The notes beneath the pieces were generated by a model. That model worked only from the letters and a program-made list of their open reading frames with translations, searched no databases and had not been told where the DNA came from. From the NCBI GenBank assembly GCA_015231795.1, contig JADGAX010000002.1, positions 62,001 to 126,000 of the forward strand: a stretch of DNA of 64,000 nt, written 5' to 3'. The DNA is from Alphaproteobacteria bacterium (GTDB lineage: Bacteria > Pseudomonadota > Alphaproteobacteria > Rhodospirillales > WMHbin7). Positions 27,065 through 36,379 of the stretch are shown here, piece after piece (the first letter of the stretch is position 1; every line of letters begins with the position of its first letter). The translations under genes and the position numbers were made by a program.

Positions 27065-27631
27065 TTAGGACGGCGCCGAAGCAGCTTGGGCAGGCTTGGG
27101 CGAACCGGCAGGCAACGGGGCGGCGACCGACCCGGATGGCGGCGGCAGAGCGGGCGTCGACGGGGCGGCGCCTTCGGCGGCTGATTTCGCCGCCTGCGCG
27201 TCGGCGGGCGCAGCCCCGCCATGCGCCTCCCGGCGCAGGGACTTGACCTTGTGGTCCAGGGCGTAGAGCAAATCGCGCGCCTCGCCCAGCAGCCGGTTGG
27301 TTTCCGCTAGATCGTGGCGCAACCCTTCCTCCGCCCCGGCCACCATCTTGCGCGTTTCTTCCAAGATGGTGATGCCGCGATTGGTGATGTCGGCTTGCAT
27401 GCCGCCCTTGATCCGCTCGATCTCGTCCAACAATTCGCGCTTGATCCAGCGCGAGCGCTTGTTCAACTCCTCGTCTGCCCTTTTTAGGCCTTCCTCCAAG
27501 TCGTTGCGCATTTCGATCTTGATCTGATAGGCGCTTTTGACCAGCGACGACAGATAGACGATCAACGCCACGGCGAAAACGCCGATCAGCGCGACGATGA
27601 AAATGACGATGGTGACGGTCAAAAAGTTCAT
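27065..27631 (-). CDS. Membrane-anchored coiled-coil protein of unknown function
   Basis: The 188-residue protein has an N-terminal membrane segment (about 5-30), a long charged helix likely to form a coiled coil (about 38-130: EMRNDLEEGLKRADEELNKR and following) and an Ala/Pro-rich tail. No family is evident. It pairs with the gene that follows it. A tail like this is often a spacer to a wall or envelope partner. Confidence 0.65.
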   Translation of the reverse strand: MNFLTVTIVIFIVALIGVFAVALIVYLSSLVKSAYQIKIEMRNDLEEGLKRADEELNKRSRWIKRELLDEIERIKGGMQADITNRGITILEETRKMVAGAEEGLRHDLAETNRLLGEARDLLYALDHKVKSLRREAHGGAAPADAQAAKSAAEGAAPSTPALPPPSGSVAAPLPAGSPKPAQAASAPS

Positions 27632-27695
27632 GACCTGCGTATGCTTCCTTCCTTAGCCCCCTCATGGTCGTCGATGTGGGGTCTCTTTGCAACCT

Positions 27696-27723
27696 TTTAC
27701 AGGAAGAAACCCCTTGCTATGAC
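27696..27723 (+). promoter_or_regulatory. Sigma-70-type promoter of the MBOAT operon
   Basis: TTTACA (27696-27701) and TATGAC (27718-27723) are 16 bases apart, about 50 bases before the MBOAT start. Confidence 0.45.
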
Positions 27724-27773
27724 GGGAACTTTCCGACACCGTGACCCCCGCCACCATCATTTGCGCTTATCTC

Positions 27774-29204
27774 ATGTTGTTCAATTCGCTTTCTTTCCTA
27801 TTCGTCTTCCTGCCGATTGCACTGGTGGGGTGCCGTTTGCTGGAACGGGCAAAGCGATCCAGTTGGATTGCGCTGTGGCTGGGTATAATCTCGCTCGCTT
27901 TCTACGGCTGGGACGATCCCCTGCGCTTGTTGCCGCTGATTCTGGCGTCTATCTGTTTCAATTTTCTGGTCGGCACGGGCCTAGCGCAACGCCCCTCGCG
28001 AAGCCTGCTTGCCCTGGGCATTATCGGCAACCTTGCTTTGCTAGGCTATTTCAAATATGCGGGGTTCCTGCTGGATAGCCTTGGCCTGATGGGCGTGGCG
28101 GGCCTTCCTGAAATCCAGGTGGCGTTGCCGATCGGCATTTCCTTTTACACCTTTACGCAAATCGCCTTCCTGGTTGACGCCTACAGCGGCAAGGCCAGGG
28201 AATACCGCTTTGGCCATTATTTGCTGTTCGTCACGTTCTTTCCGCATTTGGTCGCCGGCCCGATCCTGCACCACAAGGATATGATGCCGCAGTTTGAACG
28301 ACGTCAGCGCAATCTGGGAAATTTGAACGATTTGACGCTTGGCCTCAGCATTTTTCTGTTGGGCCTGTTCAAGAAGGTAGTGCTGGCGGACGGCGTGGCG
28401 GTCTACGTAGCTCCCGCTTTCGACGCTGCGGCGCAAGGCGCGTCGCTAGGCCCGACAGACGCCTGGATGGGGGCCCTGGCTTTTACCCTGCAACTCTACT
28501 TCGACTTCTCGGGATATTCCGACATGGCGGTCGGTCTGGCCCGCATGTTCGGCATCGATTTTCCGATTAACTTCAACTCGCCTTACAAAGCCGCTTCACT
28601 CATCGATTTCTGGCGGCGCTGGCACATGACGCTGTCGCGATTTCTGCGCGACTATCTTTACATTCCGCTGGGCGGCAACCGGCAGGGGCCAACCCGCCGC
28701 CTGATCAATCTGATGTTGACCATGCTGATCGGCGGCCTGTGGCATGGGGCGGCCTGGACCTTCGTTCTGTGGGGAGGTCTGCATGGACTTGGGTTGGTGG
28801 TCAATCATCTCTGGCGCCTGGGGCCAGGGAAATTTCTTGCGCTTCCCCGCTGGCTGAGCTGGGGAATCACCTTCATCTTCGTCGTGCTGGCTTGGGTACC
28901 CTTCAGGGCCGAGAATTTTGATGCTGCGATTGCCCTATGGCGTGGCATGTTTCTTGGCGCTGGCGAGAACCTGCCTCAATTTGATGGGCTGGAACCGTTA
29001 CAGGGCTGGGCCTGGATCGTCGGCCTGCTGAGCCTAGCGGTTCTGGCTCCAAACAGTCAGGAAATCATGCTTGAGGGCGCCAACAAGCCACTTGCTTGGA
29101 AACCCGCACGCGCTTGGGGCATTCTGTTGGGCGGCATGGGCGGCATGGCGCTGGCCATGATCGTCATGCAGGCTCAATCTGAATTTCTCTATTTCAGGTT
29201 CTAG
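27774..29204 (+). CDS. MBOAT O-acyltransferase (AlgI-like)
   Basis: The 476-residue multi-pass membrane protein matches AlgI-type acyltransferases: MLFNSLSFLFVFLPIAL at the start, SYFPHLVAGPI-like FFPHLVAGPILHHKDMMPQ, DFSGYSDMAVGLARMFG, FWRRWHMTLSRFLRDYLYIPLGG and the catalytic histidine region GGLWHGAAWTFVLWG. It transfers acyl groups to exported polysaccharide or another surface molecule. I choose ATG 27774 because AlgI homologues begin at this point; GTG 27741 adds 11 residues and has no better ribosome site. The next gene encodes an SGNH-like partner, the usual two-gene arrangement. Confidence 0.92.
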   Translation: MLFNSLSFLFVFLPIALVGCRLLERAKRSSWIALWLGIISLAFYGWDDPLRLLPLILASICFNFLVGTGLAQRPSRSLLALGIIGNLALLGYFKYAGFLLDSLGLMGVAGLPEIQVALPIGISFYTFTQIAFLVDAYSGKAREYRFGHYLLFVTFFPHLVAGPILHHKDMMPQFERRQRNLGNLNDLTLGLSIFLLGLFKKVVLADGVAVYVAPAFDAAAQGASLGPTDAWMGALAFTLQLYFDFSGYSDMAVGLARMFGIDFPINFNSPYKAASLIDFWRRWHMTLSRFLRDYLYIPLGGNRQGPTRRLINLMLTMLIGGLWHGAAWTFVLWGGLHGLGLVVNHLWRLGPGKFLALPRWLSWGITFIFVVLAWVPFRAENFDAAIALWRGMFLGAGENLPQFDGLEPLQGWAWIVGLLSLAVLAPNSQEIMLEGANKPLAWKPARAWGILLGGMGGMALAMIVMQAQSEFLYFRF

Positions 29205-29206
29205 CG

Positions 29207-30337
29207 ATGCCGAGACGCAACCATCGCTATTTTCCTTGGCTGGGCCTAGGCGTCATGCTGGGCTTTATTCTGTCTGTAGAGCTGTTTTTCGGTTCATGGT
29301 TCAAAGCGCCGGGGCTATGGAATTTAGGCATCATCCGTAGCGTCGACTGGACGATCGACGTCTCTGAACACTACCAGCATGAGGGTCCGATTCGTTATAG
29401 ACGCGATTACTACGGTCTGCGCGGGTCCTTCGGCCATCCAAGGGAAATCGACCTGCTGGTCATCGGCAACAGCAGCACCGATCAGCGCAACGTGGCAGAG
29501 GGCGAAACCTGGGTCGACCAATTGAACGCCTGCTTGAATAAGAAGGGCGCAAAAGTAAAGACCGCCAATGCAGGCGTAACCGGGCAAACCCTTCGCGGCC
29601 TGGCTCGTAACTTCGACCTTTGGTTCAATCACATTCCGGGCCTGAAGCCCAAATGGGTCCTGGCCTATTTCGGCGTTACCGAGATGGATTTGGCGGATCG
29701 CGACGACAGTGACGACGTGCGCAGGTATTTCGAAACCAACAAACCTCCGCCGCCTTGGAAAAATCTGCAAAACTGGATCAAGATGAACAGCGCGCTCAAC
29801 CGCCTGTTCTCCGATGCGAGATCCAACCTGAAGGCTTGGCGCAGGGGCGAAATGCCCAGCGCCCAAACCAGACCGACAAGCGCCGGGTTTCGGGGCGACA
29901 AAGCCGTCGATGATCGGCTTGCCAAGGCGGCGCCAGAAGCCCTGGCCCTCAATTCGCAAGCCTTTCTCGCCCTTAGGGCTCAAGAGGAGGAGCGCTTGCA
30001 AAGCGAGCTTGCCTCGTTTGAGACCCGTCTGGGGCATCTCAATGCCAAAACCCAAGCCTTTGGCGCTCAACCGATTTTCGTGACGCAGAATTCGGCCAAT
30101 TATCGCGTAGAGGGCGGCAAGGTGTGGGGTGACGTCCGTCAATTTATCCGCCTGCGCGCGTTGGCCAAACGTACTATGTCGTATTGCGCGGCCCAGAAGA
30201 TGGTCTGCTTCGATCTGAGCGCCGATCTGTCCTTGGAAGATGGCGACGCCTATGACGGCGCGCACTTGACGGCCAAAGGTTCGGCGCGTGTCGCCGATTA
30301 CCTGTGTCAACGCCTGAGCCTGCAAGCTCCCCCTTGA
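29207..30337 (+). CDS. SGNH-hydrolase-like membrane-anchored protein (AlgX/AlgJ-like partner)
   Basis: The 376-residue protein has an N-terminal signal anchor (about 12-30) and then an SGNH-type fold: block I GNSSTDQ with the likely nucleophile serine, block [11 protein letters not shown], and block [16 protein letters not shown] with Asp and His. Such proteins partner MBOAT acyltransferases and move or attach acetyl groups in the periplasm. It starts three bases after the MBOAT stop, so the two are coupled. Enzyme activity is inferred. Confidence 0.8.
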   Translation: MPRRNHRYFPWLGLGVMLGFILSVELFFGSWFKAPGLWNLGIIRSVDWTIDVSEHYQHEGPIRYRRDYYGLRGSFGHPREIDLLVIGNSSTDQRNVAEGETWVDQLNACLNKKGAKVKTANAGVTGQTLRGLARNFDLWFNHIPGLKPKWVLAYFGVTEMDLADRDDSDDVRRYFETNKPPPPWKNLQNWIKMNSALNRLFSDARSNLKAWRRGEMPSAQTRPTSAGFRGDKAVDDRLAKAAPEALALNSQAFLALRAQEEERLQSELASFETRLGHLNAKTQAFGAQPIFVTQNSANYRVEGGKVWGDVRQFIRLRALAKRTMSYCAAQKMVCFDLSADLSLEDGDAYDGAHLTAKGSARVADYLCQRLSLQAPP

Positions 30338-30369
30338 ATCGAAACCCTCTCTTCACTATTCCTAGCCCC

Positions 30370-31269
30370 ATGGGATACGCGAAAACCGCTCTTCTCCTTG
30401 CCGGCATGACCGGCCTGTTCCTGACCGTCGGCTTTCTGATCGGCGGCGAGACCGGCATGCTGATGGCCCTGGGCCTGGCGCTGGCCACCAACCTGTTCGC
30501 CTATTGGAATTCGGGGAATATGGTGTTGTCGATGTACGGAGCCAGGGAAGTCGGCCCCAACGACGCGCCGGAACTGTATCAGATCGTGGCCCAGCTGGCC
30601 CGCAACGCCCAATTGCCGATGCCCAGGGTTTATCTGATCGACAATCCACAACCCAACGCCTTCGCCACCGGGCGCAATCCGGAAAACGCCGCCGTGGCGG
30701 CCACCACCGGCCTTTTGAATTTGTTAAGCCCCGAGGAAATCGCGGGCGTCATGGCCCATGAGCTGGCGCATGTCAAAAACCACGACACGCTGGTCATGAC
30801 CATTGCCGCCACCATCGCGGGCGCCGTCGGCATGCTGGCCAATTTCGCTTTCTTCTTCGGCGGGTCGCGTTCCAGCAGCGAAGAAGGCGGCGGCAGCCCT
30901 TTGGGCGCCGTGGGCACCATCCTGGCCGCGATCCTGGCCCCCATTGCCGCCATGTTGGTGCAGATGGCCATTTCCAGATCCCGCGAATACGAAGCCGACC
31001 GCGAGGGCGCAGCGATTTGCGGCCAGCCCCTCTGGCTGGCCCAAGCCTTGGGCAGGCTTGAGGCCGCCGCCCACGTCATTCCCAACCGCGATGCCGAGGC
31101 GAACCCCGCCACGGCGCACATGTTTATCGTCAATCCACTTTCCGGAAAAGGAATGGACAACCTGTTCTCAACACATCCCAGCATGGATAATCGCATCGCC
31201 CGTTTGCGGGCCATGCAGCCAGAATCCCGGCCCGCCGCAGCGCAACGCCCGCGCGGTCCCTGGGGATGA
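30370..31269 (+). CDS. htpX: HtpX-family membrane zinc metalloprotease
   Basis: The 299-residue protein has two N-terminal membrane segments, the zinc motif HELAHVKNH with catalytic glutamate, two further segments ([33 protein letters not shown]) and the third zinc ligand in [11 protein letters not shown]. HtpX degrades damaged membrane proteins. ATG 30370 gives the normal family length; a longer frame from 30304 would overlap the previous gene. The stop overlaps the rsmB start by four bases. Confidence 0.93.
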   Translation: MGYAKTALLLAGMTGLFLTVGFLIGGETGMLMALGLALATNLFAYWNSGNMVLSMYGAREVGPNDAPELYQIVAQLARNAQLPMPRVYLIDNPQPNAFATGRNPENAAVAATTGLLNLLSPEEIAGVMAHELAHVKNHDTLVMTIAATIAGAVGMLANFAFFFGGSRSSSEEGGGSPLGAVGTILAAILAPIAAMLVQMAISRSREYEADREGAAICGQPLWLAQALGRLEAAAHVIPNRDAEANPATAHMFIVNPLSGKGMDNLFSTHPSMDNRIARLRAMQPESRPAAAQRPRGPWG

Positions 31270-32546
31270 GCGCGCAAGGTCTGGTTTCCAGGCAAGCGGC
31301 GCTTGATCTGATCCGCGCCGTTCTGACTTATCGCAAGCCGTTGGACACGGCGCTGGACGCAAGCCCCGCTTTCAAGCTGCTGCCGGTGCGCGACCGCGGG
31401 CTGGCCCGCCATTTGGCCGCCACCACCCTGCGCCGCCTGAACGCCATCGACGACCTGATCGGCCAATGCGTCGACAAACCGCTTGGACAGCGTGGCGAAC
31501 CGGCCAGCATGGCCTTAAGACTGGGCATCGCCCAACTCTTGTTTCTCGATTTACCCCCGCATGCGGCGGTGGCTACAGCCGTCGAGCTGGCGCCCGCCAA
31601 CTACAAAGGGCTGGTCAACGCCGTTTTGCGCCGTATCGGACGCGACGGCAGGGCCATGCTGGCAGCCTTGGATCTGGATAGAACCTGCATACCAGACTGG
31701 TTGTGGCAAGACTGGGTGCAAGACTGGGGCGCAGACAAGGCCGGGCTGATCGCCAAGGCCAGCCTGCAAGAAGCGCCGCTTGATCTATGCGTGACGGCAG
31801 ACGCTGAGAAATGGGCCGAGGCACTGGGCGCCGAGACCCTGCCCACCGGATCGCTCCGCCTGATGAAGCCCGGCCCGGTCACCGAACTGCCCGGCTTCAA
31901 GGAAGGGGCTTGGTGGGTGCAAGATGCCGCCGCCGCCCTGCCGGTGCGCCTGCTGGGCGAAGTGCGGGGGCTGAAGGTGGCCGACCTGTGCGCCGCCCCC
32001 GGCGGAAAAACGGTTCAGTTGGCAGCCCTGGGGGCCGAGATCACCGCCGTTGAGAAAGCCGACGGAAAACTGCCCAGAATGCGCGAGAATCTGGCCCGCC
32101 TGCATCTGCAAGCACGCCTGATCACCGCCGACGCCGCCAGTTGGAAGCCCGGCTTAGCGCAAGACGCCGTGCTGCTGGATGCGCCCTGCACCGCCACCGG
32201 CACGCTGCGCCGTCATCCCGACGCCCTGCATTTGAAGCGCCAAAGCGATGTAGCAGGTATGCAGGAAAGCCAAGCAAAGCTGCTGGCCAACGCCGCCAAG
32301 ATGCTTAAAACGGGCGGCAAGCTGGTCTATTGCGTCTGTTCGCTGTCCAAGGCCGAAGGCGAGGCCATTGCAAGGCAGGCCCCGCCTAGCCTAGTGATCG
32401 ACCCCATCTGCGCCGACGAAATTGCCGGATTGCCTGAAGGCGCCATCACAAAAGAGGGCTTCTTGCGCACCTTCCCCGACATGTGGGCGGACAGGGGCGG
32501 CATGGACGGCTTTTTTGCCGCCCGCTTTAAGCGGATTGAAGAATGA
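31266..32546 (+). CDS. rsmB: RsmB, 16S rRNA m5C967 methyltransferase
   Basis: The 426-residue enzyme has an N-terminal NusB-like RNA-binding domain (about 1-140, with [24 protein letters not shown]) and a C-terminal SAM methyltransferase ([15 protein letters not shown] for SAM binding, [17 protein letters not shown] with the release cysteine, and [12 protein letters not shown] with the catalytic cysteine). It methylates cytosine 967 of 16S rRNA. It is coupled to htpX by an ATGA overlap. Its last 20 bases overlap the converging heptose phosphatase gene. Confidence 0.93.
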   Translation: MSAQGLVSRQAALDLIRAVLTYRKPLDTALDASPAFKLLPVRDRGLARHLAATTLRRLNAIDDLIGQCVDKPLGQRGEPASMALRLGIAQLLFLDLPPHAAVATAVELAPANYKGLVNAVLRRIGRDGRAMLAALDLDRTCIPDWLWQDWVQDWGADKAGLIAKASLQEAPLDLCVTADAEKWAEALGAETLPTGSLRLMKPGPVTELPGFKEGAWWVQDAAAALPVRLLGEVRGLKVADLCAAPGGKTVQLAALGAEITAVEKADGKLPRMRENLARLHLQARLITADAASWKPGLAQDAVLLDAPCTATGTLRRHPDALHLKRQSDVAGMQESQAKLLANAAKMLKTGGKLVYCVCSLSKAEGEAIARQAPPSLVIDPICADEIAGLPEGAITKEGFLRTFPDMWADRGGMDGFFAARFKRIEE

Positions 32547-33117
32547 GCGCCGCCGCTTGCGTCAAATCCTGCACATGGGCCAAGGGCCTGGGGTCGGCGC
32601 CAGCTTCGCCCTGACCCGAAACTTGAATCGCCTTGACCCCAGCACCCTGGGCACAAGCGATGTCGGTCGCCCGGTCGCCCACCATCCATGACGCGTGCAG
32701 ATCGATGCCGAACCAACGCTCGGCCTGCAGCAGGAAATAGGGACTGGGTTTTCGGCAGGCGCAGACGCCATAACCGGGCAGGGTCGATTCGGGATGGTGC
32801 AGGCAGGTGAAGACCGCCTTCAGCGACACGCCTTCTTGCGCCAAATCGAAACGAAGCCGGTCATTGATCGCCGTAATGGCTTCCAGCGGCGTCTTCTTGT
32901 TTTTGGCGTAGCTGGGCTGGTTGGTGACGACGATCAACGCGTAACCCGCCTTTTGCAAATCGCGCATGGCCTGGGCAGCGCCCGGATTCAGGCGAAAGTC
33001 TTCCACCCGGTGCGGAGACTCGAAGGCTTTGGCCGCCTCGTTCCAGACATTGGGATTGATGACGCCGTCGCGATCTAGAAATACGGCTTTGCGCGTTATT
33101 TTCCTACCGATTCCCAT
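32527..33117 (-). CDS. gmhB: HAD phosphatase, D-glycero-D-manno-heptose-1,7-bisphosphate 7-phosphatase type
   Basis: The 196-residue HAD enzyme shows FLDRDGVIN (nucleophile Asp), VTNQPSY, the zinc-loop region CLHHPESTLPGYGVCACRKP, and GDRATDI. This is the GmhB pattern that removes the 7-phosphate of heptose bisphosphate. ATG 33117 overlaps the end of the fused nucleotidyltransferase gene by 22 bases; the frame continues upstream only as a shadow. It ends the heptose operon. A second GmhB-like gene lies at 47865. Confidence 0.88.
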   Translation of the reverse strand: MGIGRKITRKAVFLDRDGVINPNVWNEAAKAFESPHRVEDFRLNPGAAQAMRDLQKAGYALIVVTNQPSYAKNKKTPLEAITAINDRLRFDLAQEGVSLKAVFTCLHHPESTLPGYGVCACRKPSPYFLLQAERWFGIDLHASWMVGDRATDIACAQGAGVKAIQVSGQGEAGADPRPLAHVQDLTQAAALILQSA

Positions 33118-34415
33118 TTCATCTCGCGGTCTTTGAGGCGGGGATGGGTGACGATCATATGCCAAACGACGCCCTGGAAGGCTTCGGTGTGCGGCGTGAT
33201 GGTGTTGGGATTGACCACGGGAATGACCACGCAAGCATCTGCCATCTTGGCCGTCGAGCCGCCATCGCGGCCAACCACGCCCAAGATCTTGGCGCCGTTG
33301 GCGCGGGCGGTTTCAAGGGCGCGCACGATATTCATGCTGACCCCCTTTTCGGCGTTGCCGCCGCCCACCGAAAAGACGAACACGCCGTCCTTGGGGCCGA
33401 TGCGCGATCCCTTCAGCCATTCGGCAAAGCTGCTGTCCCAGCCATCGTCATTGATCCTGGCCGTCAGTTCCGAGACATTGTCGGTGGGCGCATAGGATTC
33501 GACGCCCGCGATTTTGCGAAAATCATTGACCGCATGCGCGCAATTGCCCGCCCCGCCGCCAACGCCCAGAAAGAACAACCGCCCGCCATTGGCCCGGATG
33601 TCGGCCACGTGGTCGACCATGCTGTCGATGGCCTTGGCGTCGATCATGTTGAGAATCTGGATCGCTTCGCCAATATAGGCGTTGGTGTAGTCGCTGGCAC
33701 TCATGGGCCGTCCCTCGTTCAGATGCGCGTTCAAGTCCGCCAGGCCCGCGAAAGAGCCTATCTCGTAAAAGCGGCGATCCACCTCGTAACCGACCAGATC
33801 GCCCTTGTCCAGCAGAAGCCCGAACAGATCGGCCAGATCGAAGGCTTGCGGCGCCTCCGCCAGGGCTTGCCTGTTGATCACCGACAAACCCCAATCTATA
33901 TGCTTGAACAATGGGTCGCGCTTGGTCTTCGAATAGTCGATCAGCCTTCCGGCCTCGAAGCGGGCGTTGCTAAGGCCAAACCGGTTGTCGTTTTGCCACA
34001 CCGTCATCAAGGCCGATTTGCCCGATCGGCGATAGGCGTCAACCAGTTGGGAAAACGGCGTTTCCAGGTAGGAATCGCCATACATGACCAGCAGGTCATG
34101 AGCGCCCGGAAGTTGAGTCAGCGCCTGCTTCAGCGCTCCCCCGGTGCCCAGGGGCTGCGCGCCATCCAGACTGTAAGTGATTTCAAGCCCAAAGGACCCG
34201 CCATCACCGGCGAACGCCTTGATCTGATCGGCCAGATGGCCGATGGCCATGACGACGCGTTTAATGCCCTGCCCTGCGACCAGGCGCAGTTGATGGGCGA
34301 GAAACGGCTCGCCCGCCACCGGCAGCAGGGATTTGGGAATATCCCTGGTCAGCGGCATCAGGCGCGAGGCCTTGCCGCCCGCCAGAATGACAAGGGGAGG
34401 CAGGGGTCCGGTCAT
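33096..34415 (-). CDS. Fused sugar-phosphate nucleotidyltransferase and SIS isomerase (HddC-GmhA type)
   Basis: Residues 1 to about 235 form a nucleotidyltransferase (LAGGKASRLMPLTRDIPKSLLPVAG; VMYGDSYLET), as in HddC, which makes GDP-heptose from heptose-1-phosphate. Residues about 245-439 form a SIS sugar isomerase (LGVGGGAGNCAHAVNDFRKI; SVGGGNAEKGVSMNIVRAL), as in GmhA, which makes heptose-7-phosphate from sedoheptulose-7-phosphate. These are the first and last steps of the same path, now on one chain. It starts as TAATG against the kinase gene. The GDP or ADP preference cannot be read here. Confidence 0.88.
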   Translation of the reverse strand: MTGPLPPLVILAGGKASRLMPLTRDIPKSLLPVAGEPFLAHQLRLVAGQGIKRVVMAIGHLADQIKAFAGDGGSFGLEITYSLDGAQPLGTGGALKQALTQLPGAHDLLVMYGDSYLETPFSQLVDAYRRSGKSALMTVWQNDNRFGLSNARFEAGRLIDYSKTKRDPLFKHIDWGLSVINRQALAEAPQAFDLADLFGLLLDKGDLVGYEVDRRFYEIGSFAGLADLNAHLNEGRPMSASDYTNAYIGEAIQILNMIDAKAIDSMVDHVADIRANGGRLFFLGVGGGAGNCAHAVNDFRKIAGVESYAPTDNVSELTARINDDGWDSSFAEWLKGSRIGPKDGVFVFSVGGGNAEKGVSMNIVRALETARANGAKILGVVGRDGGSTAKMADACVVIPVVNPNTITPHTEAFQGVVWHMIVTHPRLKDREMKWESVGK

Positions 34416-35395
34416 TACTGAACGACGACCTTGGTGCCTTCGAAATCGAAGCGGAAACGCACTTCCTTCAGGCCCGCCTCGGTCATGGCGTGGCGCAGGC
34501 GGGTTTTGTCATGCGCGTAGAACATCAAGAAACCGCCGCCGCCCGCGCCTACCAGCTTGCCGCCCACGGCGCCGTTCTTCATGCCCAGATTGTACCAATT
34601 GTCAATTTCAGGATTGCTCATCGATTTCGAACGCTGCTTCTTGTGCAGCCAATGTTCATGCATGATGCGCCCGAATTCCTCCAGATCGCCGGTTTCGAAC
34701 GACTTCAGGCTGCGCTCGCCCAGTTCCTTGACGAAATGCAGATTGTCGATCATGCCTTGATCCATCGATCGGCTTTTGTCGTCTTGCTCCTTCAGGATGC
34801 TTGACGCCTGGCGCGAGAATCCGGTGAAGAACAGCATCAGATTGTCTTCCAGATTGTAAAGCGTCTCGCGGCTGATCGGCAGCGGCCAGGCCTCCACGGC
34901 ATTGCTGGGGTGGTAGCGAAAGCAGGTGACGCCGCCGTAAGCCGCCGCATATTGGTCCTGCTTGCCGATCGGCTCGCCCAGTATGTCGATCTCGATCTTG
35001 CAGGCCAGTTCCGCCACTTCGGCGGGCGACAATTGGCGCTTGGTGAAGGTGTAAAGCGCCTTCAGAAGCGCCGTGGTGAAACTGCCCGAACTGCCCAGCC
35101 CCGTACCGGCCGGGATGTCGGCCATGCTGGTCATTTCCAGGAAGCGGCCATCGACGCCGGACAAGCGGAAGGCCTCGCGCACGATGGGATGTTCGATATC
35201 GCCGACGTCCGAGACGCGCTCGGTCTTCGAGTATTTCACGATCAGGTCTTCGACGAAGGTTTGATGCAGCGTGATGTAGACATAGCGGTCGATCGCCGCC
35301 GCCATCAAGAAGCCGCCGTGATTTCGGTAGTAGGACGGCAGATCGGTTCCGCCGCCGCCAAGTGTGATGCGAAGCGGGCTGCGCACGATGATCAT
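34415..35395 (-). CDS. hddA: GHMP kinase, D-glycero-alpha-D-manno-heptose-7-phosphate kinase type
   Basis: The 326-residue protein has MIIVRSPLRITLGGGGTDLPSYY at the start and the GHMP ATP loop PAGTGLGSSGSFTTALL (about residue 95-110), and the C-terminal GGKLVGAGGGGFLMFYA. The wording matches HddA of GDP-heptose pathways. It phosphorylates heptose-7-phosphate at C1. It overlaps the oxidoreductase upstream by four bases and the fused gene downstream by one base. Confidence 0.9.
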   Translation of the reverse strand: MIIVRSPLRITLGGGGTDLPSYYRNHGGFLMAAAIDRYVYITLHQTFVEDLIVKYSKTERVSDVGDIEHPIVREAFRLSGVDGRFLEMTSMADIPAGTGLGSSGSFTTALLKALYTFTKRQLSPAEVAELACKIEIDILGEPIGKQDQYAAAYGGVTCFRYHPSNAVEAWPLPISRETLYNLEDNLMLFFTGFSRQASSILKEQDDKSRSMDQGMIDNLHFVKELGERSLKSFETGDLEEFGRIMHEHWLHKKQRSKSMSNPEIDNWYNLGMKNGAVGGKLVGAGGGGFLMFYAHDKTRLRHAMTEAGLKEVRFRFDFEGTKVVVQ

Positions 35396-36375
35396 GGCGC
35401 TTGGTTCCTTTCGTAAATGCCTTCCACCACGGCCAGCACGGCCTTGGCGTCTTCCAGATCGCTAAGCGGCCTGCGCTTCTCGGCGATCGCCGATTTGAAC
35501 TCGGCCCACTCCAACTGCCAGGACTTGTCCGGGAAAGGGTATTCGTATTTCGTGGTTTCGGGCGGCCCCATTTCCGGCAGCATTTTATAATGGGTAAGAC
35601 TTTCCACGCCGTAACTGCCGCCCAGCCCGTCGATCTGCAATTTGGCGTTCCGGCACATGATTTCCAGCGAGAAGATGTTCTTCCATTCGCTCCACCCGGC
35701 ATGCAGCCAGGCCATGGCCCCGCTTGCGCTTTCCAGGGCCATGAAGGCGTTGTCATCGACGTCGCCTTGCCAGAAATAGCGAGGGGCGCGGCCCCAGCAG
35801 CGGGCGAAATCGCCCATGAACCAACGGGACAGATCGATCAGATGCGATCCCTGGTCCAGCAACTCGCCGCCGCCCGAAACGTTGGCGTCGAAGCGCCATT
35901 CCTTTTCGTAGCCGACGCGTCCCCCATGGCCGTAGCGCCCGCGAATGAACATGACCGGCCCCGGTTCGCCGGAATCGAAAATCTCGCGCGCTTTTAGCAT
36001 GGCCGGGTGAAAACGGTGATTGAACCCCACCTTCACCGTTACGCCCGCCGCCTTTGCGGCGGCAATGACGGGATCAAGCTCGCGGGGGCGGCGAGCGCCA
36101 GGCTTTTCCAGCATCACATGCTTGCCATGCTTGGCCGCCGCCTCGGCCAAAAGGGCGAGATTGTCATGGGTGACGGCGATAACGACGGCGTCCGCCTTGG
36201 CGTAAGCGCACAGAGCCAAGGGATCGGCCACGATTTCGGCGCCGGCATATTGCGCCGCCAACTTTTTGGCGCGCGCCTGATCCAGGTCGCAAACCGCCAC
36301 CACCTGATCGGACCTGTCCAAGGCTGCAAGACGCTTGGCGCCGATCAATCCGCATCCGACCAGGGCAATGCGCAT
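35392..36375 (-). CDS. Gfo/Idh/MocA-family oxidoreductase
   Basis: The 327-residue protein has an N-terminal Rossmann fold (MRIALVGCGLIGAKRL) and the family signature EKPGARRPRE near residue 95, followed by the C-terminal beta-sheet domain (GGELLDQGSHLIDLSRWFMGD). It oxidises or reduces a sugar with NAD(P). In this operon the substrate is presumably a heptose or its nucleotide form, or an oxidised intermediate. It lies four bases from the SDR gene and overlaps the kinase. Confidence 0.88.
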   Translation of the reverse strand: MRIALVGCGLIGAKRLAALDRSDQVVAVCDLDQARAKKLAAQYAGAEIVADPLALCAYAKADAVVIAVTHDNLALLAEAAAKHGKHVMLEKPGARRPRELDPVIAAAKAAGVTVKVGFNHRFHPAMLKAREIFDSGEPGPVMFIRGRYGHGGRVGYEKEWRFDANVSGGGELLDQGSHLIDLSRWFMGDFARCWGRAPRYFWQGDVDDNAFMALESASGAMAWLHAGWSEWKNIFSLEIMCRNAKLQIDGLGGSYGVESLTHYKMLPEMGPPETTKYEYPFPDKSWQLEWAEFKSAIAEKRRPLSDLEDAKAVLAVVEGIYERNQAP

Positions 36376-36379
36376 GTCG

